Source: Bacillus sp. F19
Lineage (GTDB): Bacteria > Bacillota > Bacilli > Bacillales > Bacillaceae
Length of the DNA: 64,000 bases
Reading direction: 5' to 3'
Assembly (NCBI GenBank): GCA_023823795.1
Contig: CP085710.1
Span: 1,266,001-1,330,000, forward strand
Part shown: piece after piece, positions 44,516-54,053 of the stretch
Layout: every line of letters starts with the position of its first letter
Position numbering within the stretch: the first letter of the stretch is position 1
Notes under the pieces: generated by a model
What the model was told of the DNA's origin: nothing
The model's input: only the letters and a program-made list of their open reading frames with translations
Databases searched by the model: none
Position numbers and translations under genes: made by a program

Positions 44516-45634
44516 ATGATGATTCCCTTATCAAAACCAGATATTACTTCTTTAGAAAAGAAGTATGTGATGGAAGTATTGGACTCAGGGAGATTAAGTT
44601 TGGGAGATAAAGTAAAGGAATTTGAAGGGAAGTTTCAAGCTCTGCTGAACATCCCATATGCTGTTGCAATGAACAGCGGCACAAGTGCTCTGCACGCTGC
44701 CGTCAAAGCACTTGGACTTACTGCGGGAGATGAGGTCATAACATCCCCTTACAGTTTTATCGCATCAAGCAATTGTTTGCTTTATGAAGGAGTAAAGCCT
44801 GTTTTTGTAGATGTTCATCCTGATACAACTGTTATGAATGAAGATCTAATTGAGGATGCGATAACTGAAAAAACAAAAGCGATATTAGTTGTTCATATTT
44901 TCGGGCATCCATGCAATATGGATAAAATAACAGATCTTGCACGCAAACATGATTTGAAAATAATAGAGGATGCTTGTGAAGCACTTGGGGCTTCCTGGAA
45001 GGGCAAGCTTGCGGGAACTTTTGGAGATGTGAGTATTTTTGCCTTTTATCCAAATAAACAAATTACAACTGGTGAAGGCGGAATGCTTGTTACAAACAAT
45101 AAAAAAATCTATGAGGTTTGCGCAAGTTTGCGCAATCAGGGAAGAAGCATCAGCAACGAGTGGCTTGTTCACGAAAGGCTTGGATACAATTACAGGCTCT
45201 CAGACGTCCATGCAGCAATAGGTATTGCCCAGATGGAAAGACTGGATGACATTTTAGCCAAGAGACAAAAAGCTGCAAATTATTATCACCATTTAATCAA
45301 TCAGTTAAAGGTGCCTGTTTCTTTCCTGAAAAATCATCCGGAAGCAGTGATCAGCTGGTTTGTCTATCCAGTGCTCGTTCCAGAGACAGCGGATCGTGAT
45401 GCTGTGATGGAGAAGCTTCTTGAAAAAGGAATACAAACGAAGCCGTATTTTCCGTCTATTCATTTGCAGTCATTTTATCAAGACCTCTTTCAAACAAAAG
45501 ATGGAGACTATCCTTCGGCTGAAATGCTTGCAAAACGGTCATTGGCTTTGCCGTTTTTTAATGATTTGAAAGAAGAGGAACAAACATATATTATCAATAC
45601 CCTTCATGAAATCCTAATGAGGGATCAGGGATGA
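44516..45634 (+). CDS. DegT/DnrJ/EryC1 sugar aminotransferase
   Basis: 372 residues, PLP-dependent. NSGTSALHAAVKALGL binds the cofactor phosphate, EDACEALGASWKGK and the Lys of FYPNKQITTGEGGM form the Schiff base site, and YRLSDVHAAIGIAQM is typical. It should aminate C4 of a UDP-4-keto-hexose (as LegC, PseC or SpsC). CAAGGAG precedes the ATG pair. It is the first gene of the operon and overlaps neuB by 4 bp. Confidence 0.9.
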   Translation: MMIPLSKPDITSLEKKYVMEVLDSGRLSLGDKVKEFEGKFQALLNIPYAVAMNSGTSALHAAVKALGLTAGDEVITSPYSFIASSNCLLYEGVKPVFVDVHPDTTVMNEDLIEDAITEKTKAILVVHIFGHPCNMDKITDLARKHDLKIIEDACEALGASWKGKLAGTFGDVSIFAFYPNKQITTGEGGMLVTNNKKIYEVCASLRNQGRSISNEWLVHERLGYNYRLSDVHAAIGIAQMERLDDILAKRQKAANYYHHLINQLKVPVSFLKNHPEAVISWFVYPVLVPETADRDAVMEKLLEKGIQTKPYFPSIHLQSFYQDLFQTKDGDYPSAEMLAKRSLALPFFNDLKEEEQTYIINTLHEILMRDQG

Positions 45635-46659
45635 ACCTTAACTTTCAAAAGAGAGCATTTATTATCGCTGAGGTTGGCGTCAATCACAACGGTTCGATTA
45701 AGACAGCAAAGAAATTGATCGATAAAGCCTTGCATGCAGGTGCAGATGCTGTGAAATTTCAAATGTTTCATGCAGATGAATTAACGACTAAAACGGCAGA
45801 TTTAGCTGATTATCAAAAAAAGACACAGGAAAAGAGCCAGCATGAAATGCTCAAAAAATTAGAGCTTTCCCCTGCGGATTTTATCGAACTGAAAAAATAC
45901 TGTGACGAAAAGCAGATTTTCTTTTTGGCTACTCCGTTTGATTTAAGAAGTGTGGATTTTTTAAGTGATTTGGGGATGAGTGTTTTCAAAGTCGGAAGCG
46001 GCGATTTGACCAACTTTCCTTTATTAAAAAAAATTTCTAAAACTTCTAAACCTATTATTCTCTCTACCGGAATGGCTATGCTTGAGGAAATTGATCAAAC
46101 GATCCGTTACTTAAGATCAATGAATAAGGAGCAGGAGATTTGTATTCTGCATTGTACCTCAAGCTACCCTGCACCGGAGCAGGAACTGAACTTAAAGGTT
46201 ATAAATGAGTATTTAAAGCGGTATCCATATGTCATTGGCTATTCGGATCACTCCATCGGAACGCATATCCCGGTAGCTGCAGTGGCTTTAGGAGCAAAAA
46301 TAATTGAAAAACATATTACTCTTGATCAGTCTATGCCCGGACCTGACCATGCAGCTTCTATGCCGGCTGAGGAGTTCAGGGAGATGGTCAGGCTGATCCG
46401 CTTAACAGAGCTTGCTCTTGGAACAGAGCAGAAGCAAATGACCGGACTCGAAAAACAGGTTAAGCCGCTGGTGAGAAGAGGTCTATATTTAAACAGTGAC
46501 ATAGATGAAGGCAAGATTTTAACAGACAATGATCTAATTGCGCTCCGTCCATTAGAAGGGATTGAAGCAAACGAATATGAGAATGTTCTTGGCAAGGTGC
46601 TGAAAACTTCTAAAAAGAAACATGAACCACTTTATTGGGGGGATGTCAATGAAGAATAA
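45631..46659 (+). CDS. neuB: nonulosonic acid synthase, NeuB/SpsE family
   Basis: 342 residues. TIM-barrel with FIIAEVGVNHNGSIKTAKKL, AVKFQMFHADELTT, HCTSSYPAPEQELNLKV, GYSDHSIGTHIPVAA and EKHITLDQSMPGPDHAAS, followed by a C-terminal antifreeze-like SAF domain (RRGLYLNSDIDEGKILTDND). It condenses phosphoenolpyruvate with a 6-carbon amino sugar to a nine-carbon acid (sialic, legionaminic or pseudaminic type). With NeuC next to it, sialic or legionaminic products are favoured. Confidence 0.93.
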   Translation: MNLNFQKRAFIIAEVGVNHNGSIKTAKKLIDKALHAGADAVKFQMFHADELTTKTADLADYQKKTQEKSQHEMLKKLELSPADFIELKKYCDEKQIFFLATPFDLRSVDFLSDLGMSVFKVGSGDLTNFPLLKKISKTSKPIILSTGMAMLEEIDQTIRYLRSMNKEQEICILHCTSSYPAPEQELNLKVINEYLKRYPYVIGYSDHSIGTHIPVAAVALGAKIIEKHITLDQSMPGPDHAASMPAEEFREMVRLIRLTELALGTEQKQMTGLEKQVKPLVRRGLYLNSDIDEGKILTDNDLIALRPLEGIEANEYENVLGKVLKTSKKKHEPLYWGDVNEE

Positions 46660-47809
46660 AGACATCGTCTGTCTGACTGGAACCCGTGCAGATTACGGGA
46701 TTTACCGTTCTCTCTTGCTTAAGCTTGATCAAAGCGATGATTTCACCCTTTCCCTTATCGCAACAGGGATGCATCTAGTGAAAGAATACGGAAGAACCAT
46801 TGATATCATTAAAAAAGATAAGCTGAATATAACCGCAGCCCCGTCCATCCTTCTAAAAGGAGACAGTAAGCTTGCCATGTCTCAATCTTTGGGCCTTGGC
46901 ATCCTTTATTTCTCGGACATATTGGAGGAAAGAAACCCGGATTACTTGCTGGTTCTTGGTGACCGCGGTGAAATGCTCGCAGCTGCAATTGCCGCTCATT
47001 ACTTGAATATCCCGATCGTTCATTTTCATGGAGGCGAGATCAGCGGATCAGCGGACGATTCCATTCGGCACGCCATTTCAAAGCTAGCCCACCTGCATTT
47101 TGTTTCATCAGAAAAATCCTATCAGAACCTAGTGAACTTTGGAGAAGAAAAATGGCGGATCCATGTGATCGGAAGCTTAAGAAAAACTGAAATCAACGAG
47201 ATTAAAGCGATGGAAAAATCTCAACTATATGATCTCAAAGCAAAATATTCGATTGATTCAGCAAAAAAACTTCTCTTAATTGTTTTTCATCCAGATTCAC
47301 GTGATTCTGCCCCTGTTGAAAAACAAATTGAAACGCTGCTTGCTTCGCTTTGTTCTTTCAAGCGCGGGCAAATGGTTATCATTGGCGCAAACAGTGATGC
47401 CGGCGGAGACTTGTTTAATCAAAAACTGATCGAGTTTTGCAGCCAAAATAGGGAGACTGCATCCTTCTTTTATTCCGTCCCTCAAGAAGACTACCTATTT
47501 CTTCTAAGTCAAGCAGACGTCTTAATCGGCAACACAAGCAGCGGATTAATTGAAGCTCCCTTCTTTCATCTCCCTTTTGTTCTGCTTGGCAATCGGCAAA
47601 GGGGAAGAGAAAATGGAAGCAATGTCATTGAGATACCGTATGATGAAACCCAAATAATCGCTGCGATCAATAAGGTGCTGCAATCAGAGAGGGTGTTCAC
47701 TTCGAATCCTTATGATGTGCTTCCCAGTCCAGAAAATGACGTGATTTGCATCTTAAGAAAATCAATTGATAGATGGAAGCTAATCAATAAAGTTTTTCAT
47801 CAATTATAA
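46649..47809 (+). CDS. neuC: hydrolysing UDP-HexNAc 2-epimerase, NeuC/LegG family
   Basis: 386 residues from the ATG at 46649 (GGGGGGATGTC upstream), overlapping neuB by 11 bp. CLTGTRADYGIYRSLL, LVLGDRGEMLAAAIAAHYLN, IVHFHGGEISGSADDSIRHA and IGNTSSGLIEAPFF are diagnostic. Members hydrolyse UDP from UDP-GlcNAc or a 2,4-diacetamido sugar while inverting C2, feeding NeuB. A pseudaminic route would need the unrelated PseG/SpsG instead. Confidence 0.92.
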   Translation: MKNKDIVCLTGTRADYGIYRSLLLKLDQSDDFTLSLIATGMHLVKEYGRTIDIIKKDKLNITAAPSILLKGDSKLAMSQSLGLGILYFSDILEERNPDYLLVLGDRGEMLAAAIAAHYLNIPIVHFHGGEISGSADDSIRHAISKLAHLHFVSSEKSYQNLVNFGEEKWRIHVIGSLRKTEINEIKAMEKSQLYDLKAKYSIDSAKKLLLIVFHPDSRDSAPVEKQIETLLASLCSFKRGQMVIIGANSDAGGDLFNQKLIEFCSQNRETASFFYSVPQEDYLFLLSQADVLIGNTSSGLIEAPFFHLPFVLLGNRQRGRENGSNVIEIPYDETQIIAAINKVLQSERVFTSNPYDVLPSPENDVICILRKSIDRWKLINKVFHQL

Positions 47810-47829
47810 TCGTTGGGTGGTTAATTAGA

Positions 47830-48546
47830 ATGTATAAAAATAAAAGAATAATAGTTTTGGTTCCTGCAAGGGGAGGGAGTAAAGGAATTCCCTATAAAAA
47901 TATAAAGCTGCTTTTGAATAAGCCGCTTATTGGCTGGACATTGGAATTAGCGGGGGAAATACCTGAGGTTGATAAAATAGTGGTCTCAACTGATGATCTG
48001 AATATTTCAATCATATCTCAGTATTATGGAGCAGAGGTAATAAAAAGACCAGCAGAGCTCTCGGCAGATCACTCATTATCAATTGATGCTGTGAAACATA
48101 CCCTTCAGGTGTTAAATGATAAGGAAGAAACTTATGATATTATGCTTTATCTTGAACCTACCTCTCCATTAAGAACAAAAGAGGATATATACGATTGTCT
48201 GGACCTTTTAATTGATAATGATCAAGGCTATACCTCTACAGCGACATTCTCAGAAGCTGAATTAAACCCTATTAGAGCATGGACACTGGAAGGCACGAAA
48301 CCTAAAACGTTTATAGAAAACGCAGCTCCATTTATGCCCCGCCAAAAACTTCCTAAAGCTTATAAATTAAATGGATCTGTTTATGCTTTTTTCACTGATA
48401 CAATCGCTGATAAAGTGGAGTCATTTCTGGATGACAGGACAGGGGGAGTCATTACATCTAAAGACAGAGCAATCGATATTGATGAAGAAATAGACTTTAT
48501 CCTGGCTGAAAAGCTTATTGAAAGGAGTAACAAACATGGAGAATAG
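47830..48546 (+). CDS. neuA: CMP-nonulosonic acid synthetase, NeuA family
   Basis: 238 residues. LVPARGGSKGIPYKNIKLL is the nucleotide-binding signature; KIVVSTDDLNI, EPTSPLRTKEDI and FMPRQKLPKAYKLNGSVYAF follow, ending with IDIDEEIDF. It activates the nine-carbon acid with CTP. It is shorter than fused NeuA-esterase proteins, as normal. It overlaps the next gene by 11 bp. Confidence 0.93.
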   Translation: MYKNKRIIVLVPARGGSKGIPYKNIKLLLNKPLIGWTLELAGEIPEVDKIVVSTDDLNISIISQYYGAEVIKRPAELSADHSLSIDAVKHTLQVLNDKEETYDIMLYLEPTSPLRTKEDIYDCLDLLIDNDQGYTSTATFSEAELNPIRAWTLEGTKPKTFIENAAPFMPRQKLPKAYKLNGSVYAFFTDTIADKVESFLDDRTGGVITSKDRAIDIDEEIDFILAEKLIERSNKHGE

Positions 48547-49336
48547 GCTGGACGAATTATTTTCGCTAAATGGGAAAGTAGCTCTTGTATCAGGCGGTGC
48601 GGGTTATTTGGGTTCTTCCATTTCAGAAACACTCGCAGAACTGGGAGCAAAGGTAATAATTGTAAGCCGTAATTTAACAAAATGTCAAAAAAAATGCGAA
48701 GAATTGGAACAAAAGCTTAATATTAAAAATCAGTTATTTAGTTTAGAAATGGATGTAACAGATTCAGTGAGTATATCTAAAGCCTTCAATGAAATTGAGA
48801 AAAATTTCGGCAGGCTGGATATTCTCATTAACAATGCATGGTCTGGCAATAAGAATTCATTTGAAAGTATTTCAGAGGAAGATTGGCAGTATGATATTAA
48901 TATGAGCCTGACTTCCGCATTTAAATGCGTAAAAAAAGCCCTTCCATTATTAAAACAATCCAAAGGCGTTATTTTAAATATAACGTCAATGTACGGCCAT
49001 ACAGCACCTGATTACCGTATTTATGATGGAATTGAATTGACCAATCCACCAAGCTATGGCGCTGCAAAAGCAGGTGTCATTCAGCTGACAAAATATTTGG
49101 CAAGTTTTCTTTCACCCTATCAAATACGCGCTAACTGCCTGAGTCCAGGTCCGTTCCCTCATCCGGAAACTCAAAAAAATACCGCATTTATGAAACAGCT
49201 TGGTGACAAAAATCCTCTAAACAGAATCGGTGAACCACACGAACTAAAAGGAGCCGTGGCTTTACTCTGCTCAGATGCTTCCAGTTATATAACAGGACAG
49301 AATCTATGTGTAGACGGGGGCTGGGCAGTGTGGTGA
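48536..49336 (+). CDS. short-chain dehydrogenase of the glycan island (first copy)
   Basis: 266 residues from the ATG at 48536 (AAAGGAG upstream). Classical SDR: VALVSGGAGYLGSSISETL, LINNAWSG, SMYGHTAPDYRIYDGI, YGAAKAGVIQ. The insertion around YG..PD.RIY and the following PPSYGAAK recur in the second SDR at 50234 and resemble PtmA-type SDRs found in legionaminic loci. Its substrate is unknown; it may modify the nonulosonic acid or an N-acyl group. It overlaps the next gene at the stop codon. Confidence 0.82.
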   Translation: MENRLDELFSLNGKVALVSGGAGYLGSSISETLAELGAKVIIVSRNLTKCQKKCEELEQKLNIKNQLFSLEMDVTDSVSISKAFNEIEKNFGRLDILINNAWSGNKNSFESISEEDWQYDINMSLTSAFKCVKKALPLLKQSKGVILNITSMYGHTAPDYRIYDGIELTNPPSYGAAKAGVIQLTKYLASFLSPYQIRANCLSPGPFPHPETQKNTAFMKQLGDKNPLNRIGEPHELKGAVALLCSDASSYITGQNLCVDGGWAVW

Positions 49337-50250
49337 CCAAATTAGGAGTCATTGGGTTAAGTGAAGGCAATGGCCACCCGTTTTCTTTTTCAGCGATAAT
49401 AAATGGATTTGATGAAAAATGCATGAGAAAATCTGGCTGGGACGTCATATATAACTATTTAAAAGTAAGGGATTCCTCTGAATTTGGTATTCTTGATGCA
49501 AAAGTCACTCACTGCTGGACACAGAGTGAAGAAATCACACTGGCATTATCTGAAGCTTGCAAGATTGATACGCCAGTTAAAAATATAGAAGAGATGCTCA
49601 CCCAAATAGACGGTGTGATTATTGCAAGGGATGATCAAGAATCCCATTTTCCAATTGCTAAGTTATTTCTTGAGAAAGGAATTGCAGTATTTATTGATAA
49701 GCCTTTGACCCTTAATTCTGATGAACTTTCTTATTTTATACCCTTTATTGAGAATGGTTTATTGATGAGCACGTCAAGTTTTAGATATGCAGATGAAGTG
49801 AAAGAGGCAAAAAGACATTTTAGCTGCAGCCACCCGGCTTTTTTTAGAGGAACGATTCTAAATGATTGGGAAAAATACGGGATTCACTTAATAGAAGGCT
49901 TTTCAACTTTAACTGATTTCGATCCTAGTGCAGTGGAATATCAGCACGGGTATTTTGACTGCTATTTCATTTATTTAAAAAACGAAGATGTGATTCAAAT
50001 AAATTGTATGGGAGATGCTTCTCCTCTGTTTCTAATGGAAATAATAGCAAAAAATCATTATTCCAGTTTTCAAGTGAAAGACAACTTTTCGATGTTTAAA
50101 AAGATGCTGTGGCATTTCATTTATTCCATTCGGACAAATATCCCGCCAATCGATGCTGAGATCACCTCAAATATGATGAAGGTTTTAATTGCTGGTACAG
50201 CCTCAAAAAAAGAGAAAAGGCGGGTGTTTTTACATGAACTCAAAATATAA
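49333..50250 (+). CDS. Gfo/Idh/MocA-like oxidoreductase (first of three)
   Basis: 305 residues from a GTG at 49333 (a GTG at 49330 is equally possible), overlapping the SDR stop. The Rossmann N-terminus LGVIGLSEGNGHPFSFSAII is atypical because it lacks the usual GxGxxG. VIIARDDQESHFPIAKLFL and AVFIDKPLTL (the EKP-like motif as DKP) are preserved. The C-terminal sheet domain is shorter than normal. Proteins of this kind recur in nonulosonate loci; reaction unknown. Confidence 0.7.
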   Translation: MTKLGVIGLSEGNGHPFSFSAIINGFDEKCMRKSGWDVIYNYLKVRDSSEFGILDAKVTHCWTQSEEITLALSEACKIDTPVKNIEEMLTQIDGVIIARDDQESHFPIAKLFLEKGIAVFIDKPLTLNSDELSYFIPFIENGLLMSTSSFRYADEVKEAKRHFSCSHPAFFRGTILNDWEKYGIHLIEGFSTLTDFDPSAVEYQHGYFDCYFIYLKNEDVIQINCMGDASPLFLMEIIAKNHYSSFQVKDNFSMFKKMLWHFIYSIRTNIPPIDAEITSNMMKVLIAGTASKKEKRRVFLHELKI

Positions 50251-51058
50251 AGCGCTCTTTTCACTAAAGGATAAGAATATTATTGTGACCGGAGGCTTGG
50301 GGTATCTTGGACGGGAGTGTGTGAGAGGGCTTGCTGAATTTGGTGCAAATATAGTGATTGTCGACCTTTATGAAGAGCCTGCAAAAAAGTTTGCAGAGGA
50401 AATTACTAAGGAATACAATGTTGCAGCTATCGGAATAGGCTGTGATGTTTCTCTTGAATCAGATGTCCAAACAATGGTTCAGCAAACAGTCCAGCAATTA
50501 GGCAAAATAGATGTGCTATTTAATAATGCTGCTTCAAAATCAAAGGATTTAAATGCATTTTATTCATCTTTTGAGGACTATTCACTTGATGAATGGAGAA
50601 ATGTAATGTCTGTCAATCTGGACGGCATGTTTTTAGTTGCGAAACATACAAGTGCTGAAATGAAGAAGAATCAAGAAGGAGGTTCCATTATTCAAACATC
50701 TTCAATCTATGGTGTAGTGGGGCCAGACCATCGAATCTACCGAAATTCCCTTTTTTTAGGAAGAGAGATAAACTCTCCAGCTGTTTACTCTGCATCAAAA
50801 GCAGGGGTTATTGGTTTATCAACCTATCTTTCTACTTACTTAGCTAAGGATAAGATTCGTGTAAATACGATTTCTCCCGGAGGTTTGCAAACAGGCCAAA
50901 ATGAGCAATTTATCCAAAACTATTCAAACCGGGTACCTTTAGCCCGAATGGGGGCTGTTGAAGAAATGGTAGGCGCTGTTATCTTTATGGCTTCAGATGC
51001 ATCAACTTATATGACTGGCCAAAACATAATCCTTGACGGGGGATTAACAGTTTGGTGA
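50234..51058 (+). CDS. short-chain dehydrogenase of the glycan island (second copy)
   Basis: 274 residues from the ATG at 50234, overlapping the previous gene by 17 bp. NIIVTGGLGYLGRECVRGLA binds the cofactor; LFNNAASKS, TSSIYGVVGPDHRIYRN and the catalytic YSASKAGVIGLS follow, with MTGQNIILDGGLTVW at the end. It is related to the 48536 SDR over the whole length, including the PD.RIY insertion, so the pair arose by duplication or both act on similar sugars. Confidence 0.82.
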   Translation: MNSKYKALFSLKDKNIIVTGGLGYLGRECVRGLAEFGANIVIVDLYEEPAKKFAEEITKEYNVAAIGIGCDVSLESDVQTMVQQTVQQLGKIDVLFNNAASKSKDLNAFYSSFEDYSLDEWRNVMSVNLDGMFLVAKHTSAEMKKNQEGGSIIQTSSIYGVVGPDHRIYRNSLFLGREINSPAVYSASKAGVIGLSTYLSTYLAKDKIRVNTISPGGLQTGQNEQFIQNYSNRVPLARMGAVEEMVGAVIFMASDASTYMTGQNIILDGGLTVW

Positions 51059-51074
51059 AAAAGGAGAAGATTCA

Positions 51075-52538
51075 ATGTATGGTGAGAATGAAGTCAATGA
51101 CTATCATCTAATTAAATATTCTTTATTACATGATTTTTATCTTTACTTTTCTTCTTTAAATATTTTCGGACTGCCGCTAGCTCAATGTTTAACTGGAAGG
51201 TTTTTATTGCATATCCAGCCATTTGTTGATTTGAAAAGGAATAATCCTGCTTTTATAAGCAGAATTAGAAACCAGAAACAATTTCAAACAATGGGAGTGA
51301 TTAATGAGATATTATCTTCAGTCAATGCGGTCACACAGGTTCCGCTGAAAAAATCAAAAAAGTCTATCCTTTTGTCCAGTGATTATTATGATTTTGCAGC
51401 AGATCAGCTCAAAGAATATGAAGTCTCATTTTATGGGGTTCTCTATAAAGAATATGAAAGCGGGAGTCCGTCAGATTTCAAACATTATTTTTTCCAAGAT
51501 GAAATATTAAAAGTAAGCGGAAAAATGGTCAGCCAGCAAATACAGCTATTAAAAAAACTGGTGGAGAAACATTTTAAGACTTCTCCTGCGCATTATTATT
51601 TCAGTACAAGTTTATTTAGACAATGGTTTTTAAATGCAATTACCGGAATAATTAAATGGGTCTATATCCTCGACCAGCTTGTTTTGAAAACAAAGCCAGC
51701 TGTTATTATAGATCCTGCGGAAGCCAGTATATTTGGAACAATTCTTGGACTTTTATCGAAAAAATACCATATTCCATTTATTAATATGCCATTGTTGCTC
51801 GTTGGAGATCGCGCGGTCATACCTTCAAGGGCGGATTATTATTTTGTTTGGGGAGAATTCCAGAAGAATTGGTTTATTGAAAGGAATTTTAAAGAAAATA
51901 GGGTCATTCAAACAGGAAATATTAAATATTATTATGAAGGGAATAAACCTGTTTGTTCAAGGGATGAACTCTTGGAAAAGTTAAGTATTCCATCTGACCA
52001 TCTTATTGCAGGTATTACAACACAGCCATTCTTCCAAACGAATCATGTACTTGAGGAATGGCTGGCCACAATTGATGAGGATCTCCCAGTTACGCTTATT
52101 GTAAAAAAACACAGAAATGATAAATATGGATACAGATTATTAGAAAGGAAAAAAAATGTGAGAATCATAGATTCTGACATGCAGCTCTATAATTTTCTGA
52201 AATATTTGGATGTTCTGATGACCGTTTCATCCAATACAGCAATTGAAGCGGCAATTATAGATGTGCCACTTTTTATACTTCAGCCTGATATTCCATATAA
52301 CTATCATTTAAATCATAATTCAATCAATGCTCATTTAGCAGAAGCAAAGGCTGGGGAAATTATTCGAAATGCTGAAGAATTAGTTCAGGCATTATCAAAT
52401 CTGTTGAAAGATGATGATTATTCTAAGCAATTAATAGAAATGGGGAAAACTTTTCTTTCAAGAACGTTACTAACAGTCAATCAAGCTCCAACAATTGCAA
52501 AAAGAAAAATTGAAGCAATCATTCAATCTAATATGTAG
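51075..52538 (+). CDS. SpsB-like glycan transferase (copy 1)
   Basis: 487 residues, close in length to B. subtilis SpsB (about 480). The C-terminal half is a GT-B-like domain related to CDP-glycerol-type and capsule transferases: AVIIDPAEASIFGTILGLLS, YYFVWGEFQKNWF, TGNIKYYYEG, KKHRNDKYGY, and VSSNTAIEAAIIDVPLFILQ (nucleotide-binding loop). The unusual start MYGENEVNDYHLIKYSLL recurs in the next gene. AAAGGAGAAG precedes the ATG. It probably transfers a sugar or glycerol phosphate during coat-glycan assembly; donor unknown. Confidence 0.8.
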   Translation: MYGENEVNDYHLIKYSLLHDFYLYFSSLNIFGLPLAQCLTGRFLLHIQPFVDLKRNNPAFISRIRNQKQFQTMGVINEILSSVNAVTQVPLKKSKKSILLSSDYYDFAADQLKEYEVSFYGVLYKEYESGSPSDFKHYFFQDEILKVSGKMVSQQIQLLKKLVEKHFKTSPAHYYFSTSLFRQWFLNAITGIIKWVYILDQLVLKTKPAVIIDPAEASIFGTILGLLSKKYHIPFINMPLLLVGDRAVIPSRADYYFVWGEFQKNWFIERNFKENRVIQTGNIKYYYEGNKPVCSRDELLEKLSIPSDHLIAGITTQPFFQTNHVLEEWLATIDEDLPVTLIVKKHRNDKYGYRLLERKKNVRIIDSDMQLYNFLKYLDVLMTVSSNTAIEAAIIDVPLFILQPDIPYNYHLNHNSINAHLAEAKAGEIIRNAEELVQALSNLLKDDDYSKQLIEMGKTFLSRTLLTVNQAPTIAKRKIEAIIQSNM

Positions 52539-52559
52539 TCTTTAAAGGCAGGTGGAGAA

Positions 52560-54026
52560 ATGTACGGTGAATCAGAGGCAAACGATTTTCACCTTTTGAA
52601 ATATGGATTATTGTATGATTTTTATCAAATCTTTTCTCCAATAAAGATATATGGATTGCCATTAGCTCAATGTTTGACAGGGCCATTTTTAAATCATATA
52701 CAGCGATTCGTTGATCAGAACAGAAAGGACAATATCCTTCTTTCAAAGTATAGAAATCTCAAAGATTTTCAGACGATGGAGGATATTAATCGGAGACTGA
52801 TTTCTCTTGATGATATTGCGAAGTCCACTATTATGAAAAAAAATACTTCAATTCTAATGTCCGAAGACTATTTTGATTTTGCTGCAGATCATCTAAAAGA
52901 ATATCAAGTTACGATGTATGGTTTTGAAACCAAAAGAGGGGTTCATCCGTTACCGCTAAAGTTCAGACAATTTAATTTCAATAAAGAAATTAAAAAAGTC
53001 AGCATTAAGGCGATACAGTCAAAAAGAAACTTAATTAAATTAGTCAATCGTAAGGTTAATAGACAATCCATCAATCGTTATTTTCTTACTGAAACATTTA
53101 AGAATTGGTTTATTAATGCCAGTATTGGAGTGTCAAAATGGGTGTATATGATCGATCAATTAATTTTAAGAACTCGCCCAACCGTTATCATTGACCCAGT
53201 AGAAGCAAGTATTTTCGGGACCATTTTAGGGCTTTTTTCAAAAAGGTATCAAATACCATTTGTTAATATGCCAATTATGCTAATAGGAGATCGCTCCCTT
53301 ATTCCATCTAGAAGTGATTACTTTTTTGTATGGGGAATAAATCAGAAAAATTGGCTGCTTGACAGAGGAATTGAAGATAAACAAATCACTGTATCCGGGA
53401 ATATAAAATACTATTACGAACTCAGGCAGCTTGCCGCAGAAAATAAAATGTTTAAAAAAAAATTCATAGTACCGGGAAATCATCTATTAGCAGGGTTTTC
53501 TACTCAGCCTTGTTTAGCAGCAAATCAAGAATTAGAGAGCTGGATCTATTCTATTCCTGATTCGATTCCAATTAGTATACTCATAAAAAAACACAAAAGT
53601 GATGAGTATCAATATCCCTTATTAAATAAAAAGAAAAATGTGGCGTTTTTAACTAAAGAAGATTCATTATATGAATTTCTGCACCAAATTGATTGTTTAA
53701 TGACCATATCCTCCAACACTGCCATAGAAGCAGCCCTTTTAAGCAAACCGCTTCTAGTTCTTCAGCCGCCTAATCCTTACCATTATCATTTCAATCATAA
53801 TCAGATTAATACTCATTTAGCTAAAGCCCAAGCAGGTGAAATCATTAAGAACAAAAACCAGCTGATACAGGCATTAAATCGTTTGGCAATCGATGAGGAA
53901 TATAAAGTTCTATTGACAGCAAAAACAAAAAAATTTCTTGCTTATACAAACTATACCGTTGATCAGTCTCCTTTTATCGTCAAAAAAAAGCTGGAAGAAA
54001 TAATAGGAAGCCATACCCAAGGTTAA
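52560..54026 (+). CDS. SpsB-like glycan transferase (copy 2)
   Basis: 488 residues and collinear with the 51075 protein throughout: MYGESEANDFHLLKYGLL, TVIIDPVEASIFGTILGLFS, YFFVWGINQKNWL, SGNIKYYYEL, KKHKSDEYQY, ISSNTAIEAALLSKPLLVLQ, NTHLAKAQAGEIIKN. The most conserved blocks are in the C-terminal GT-B-like half, while residues 80-170 differ more. This suggests the same donor and different acceptors. CAGGTGGAG precedes the ATG. Two side-by-side copies where B. subtilis has one are unusual. Confidence 0.8.
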   Translation: MYGESEANDFHLLKYGLLYDFYQIFSPIKIYGLPLAQCLTGPFLNHIQRFVDQNRKDNILLSKYRNLKDFQTMEDINRRLISLDDIAKSTIMKKNTSILMSEDYFDFAADHLKEYQVTMYGFETKRGVHPLPLKFRQFNFNKEIKKVSIKAIQSKRNLIKLVNRKVNRQSINRYFLTETFKNWFINASIGVSKWVYMIDQLILRTRPTVIIDPVEASIFGTILGLFSKRYQIPFVNMPIMLIGDRSLIPSRSDYFFVWGINQKNWLLDRGIEDKQITVSGNIKYYYELRQLAAENKMFKKKFIVPGNHLLAGFSTQPCLAANQELESWIYSIPDSIPISILIKKHKSDEYQYPLLNKKKNVAFLTKEDSLYEFLHQIDCLMTISSNTAIEAALLSKPLLVLQPPNPYHYHFNHNQINTHLAKAQAGEIIKNKNQLIQALNRLAIDEEYKVLLTAKTKKFLAYTNYTVDQSPFIVKKKLEEIIGSHTQG

Positions 54027-54053
54027 TATTTAAATCAAGAAAGAGGGGAAAAA

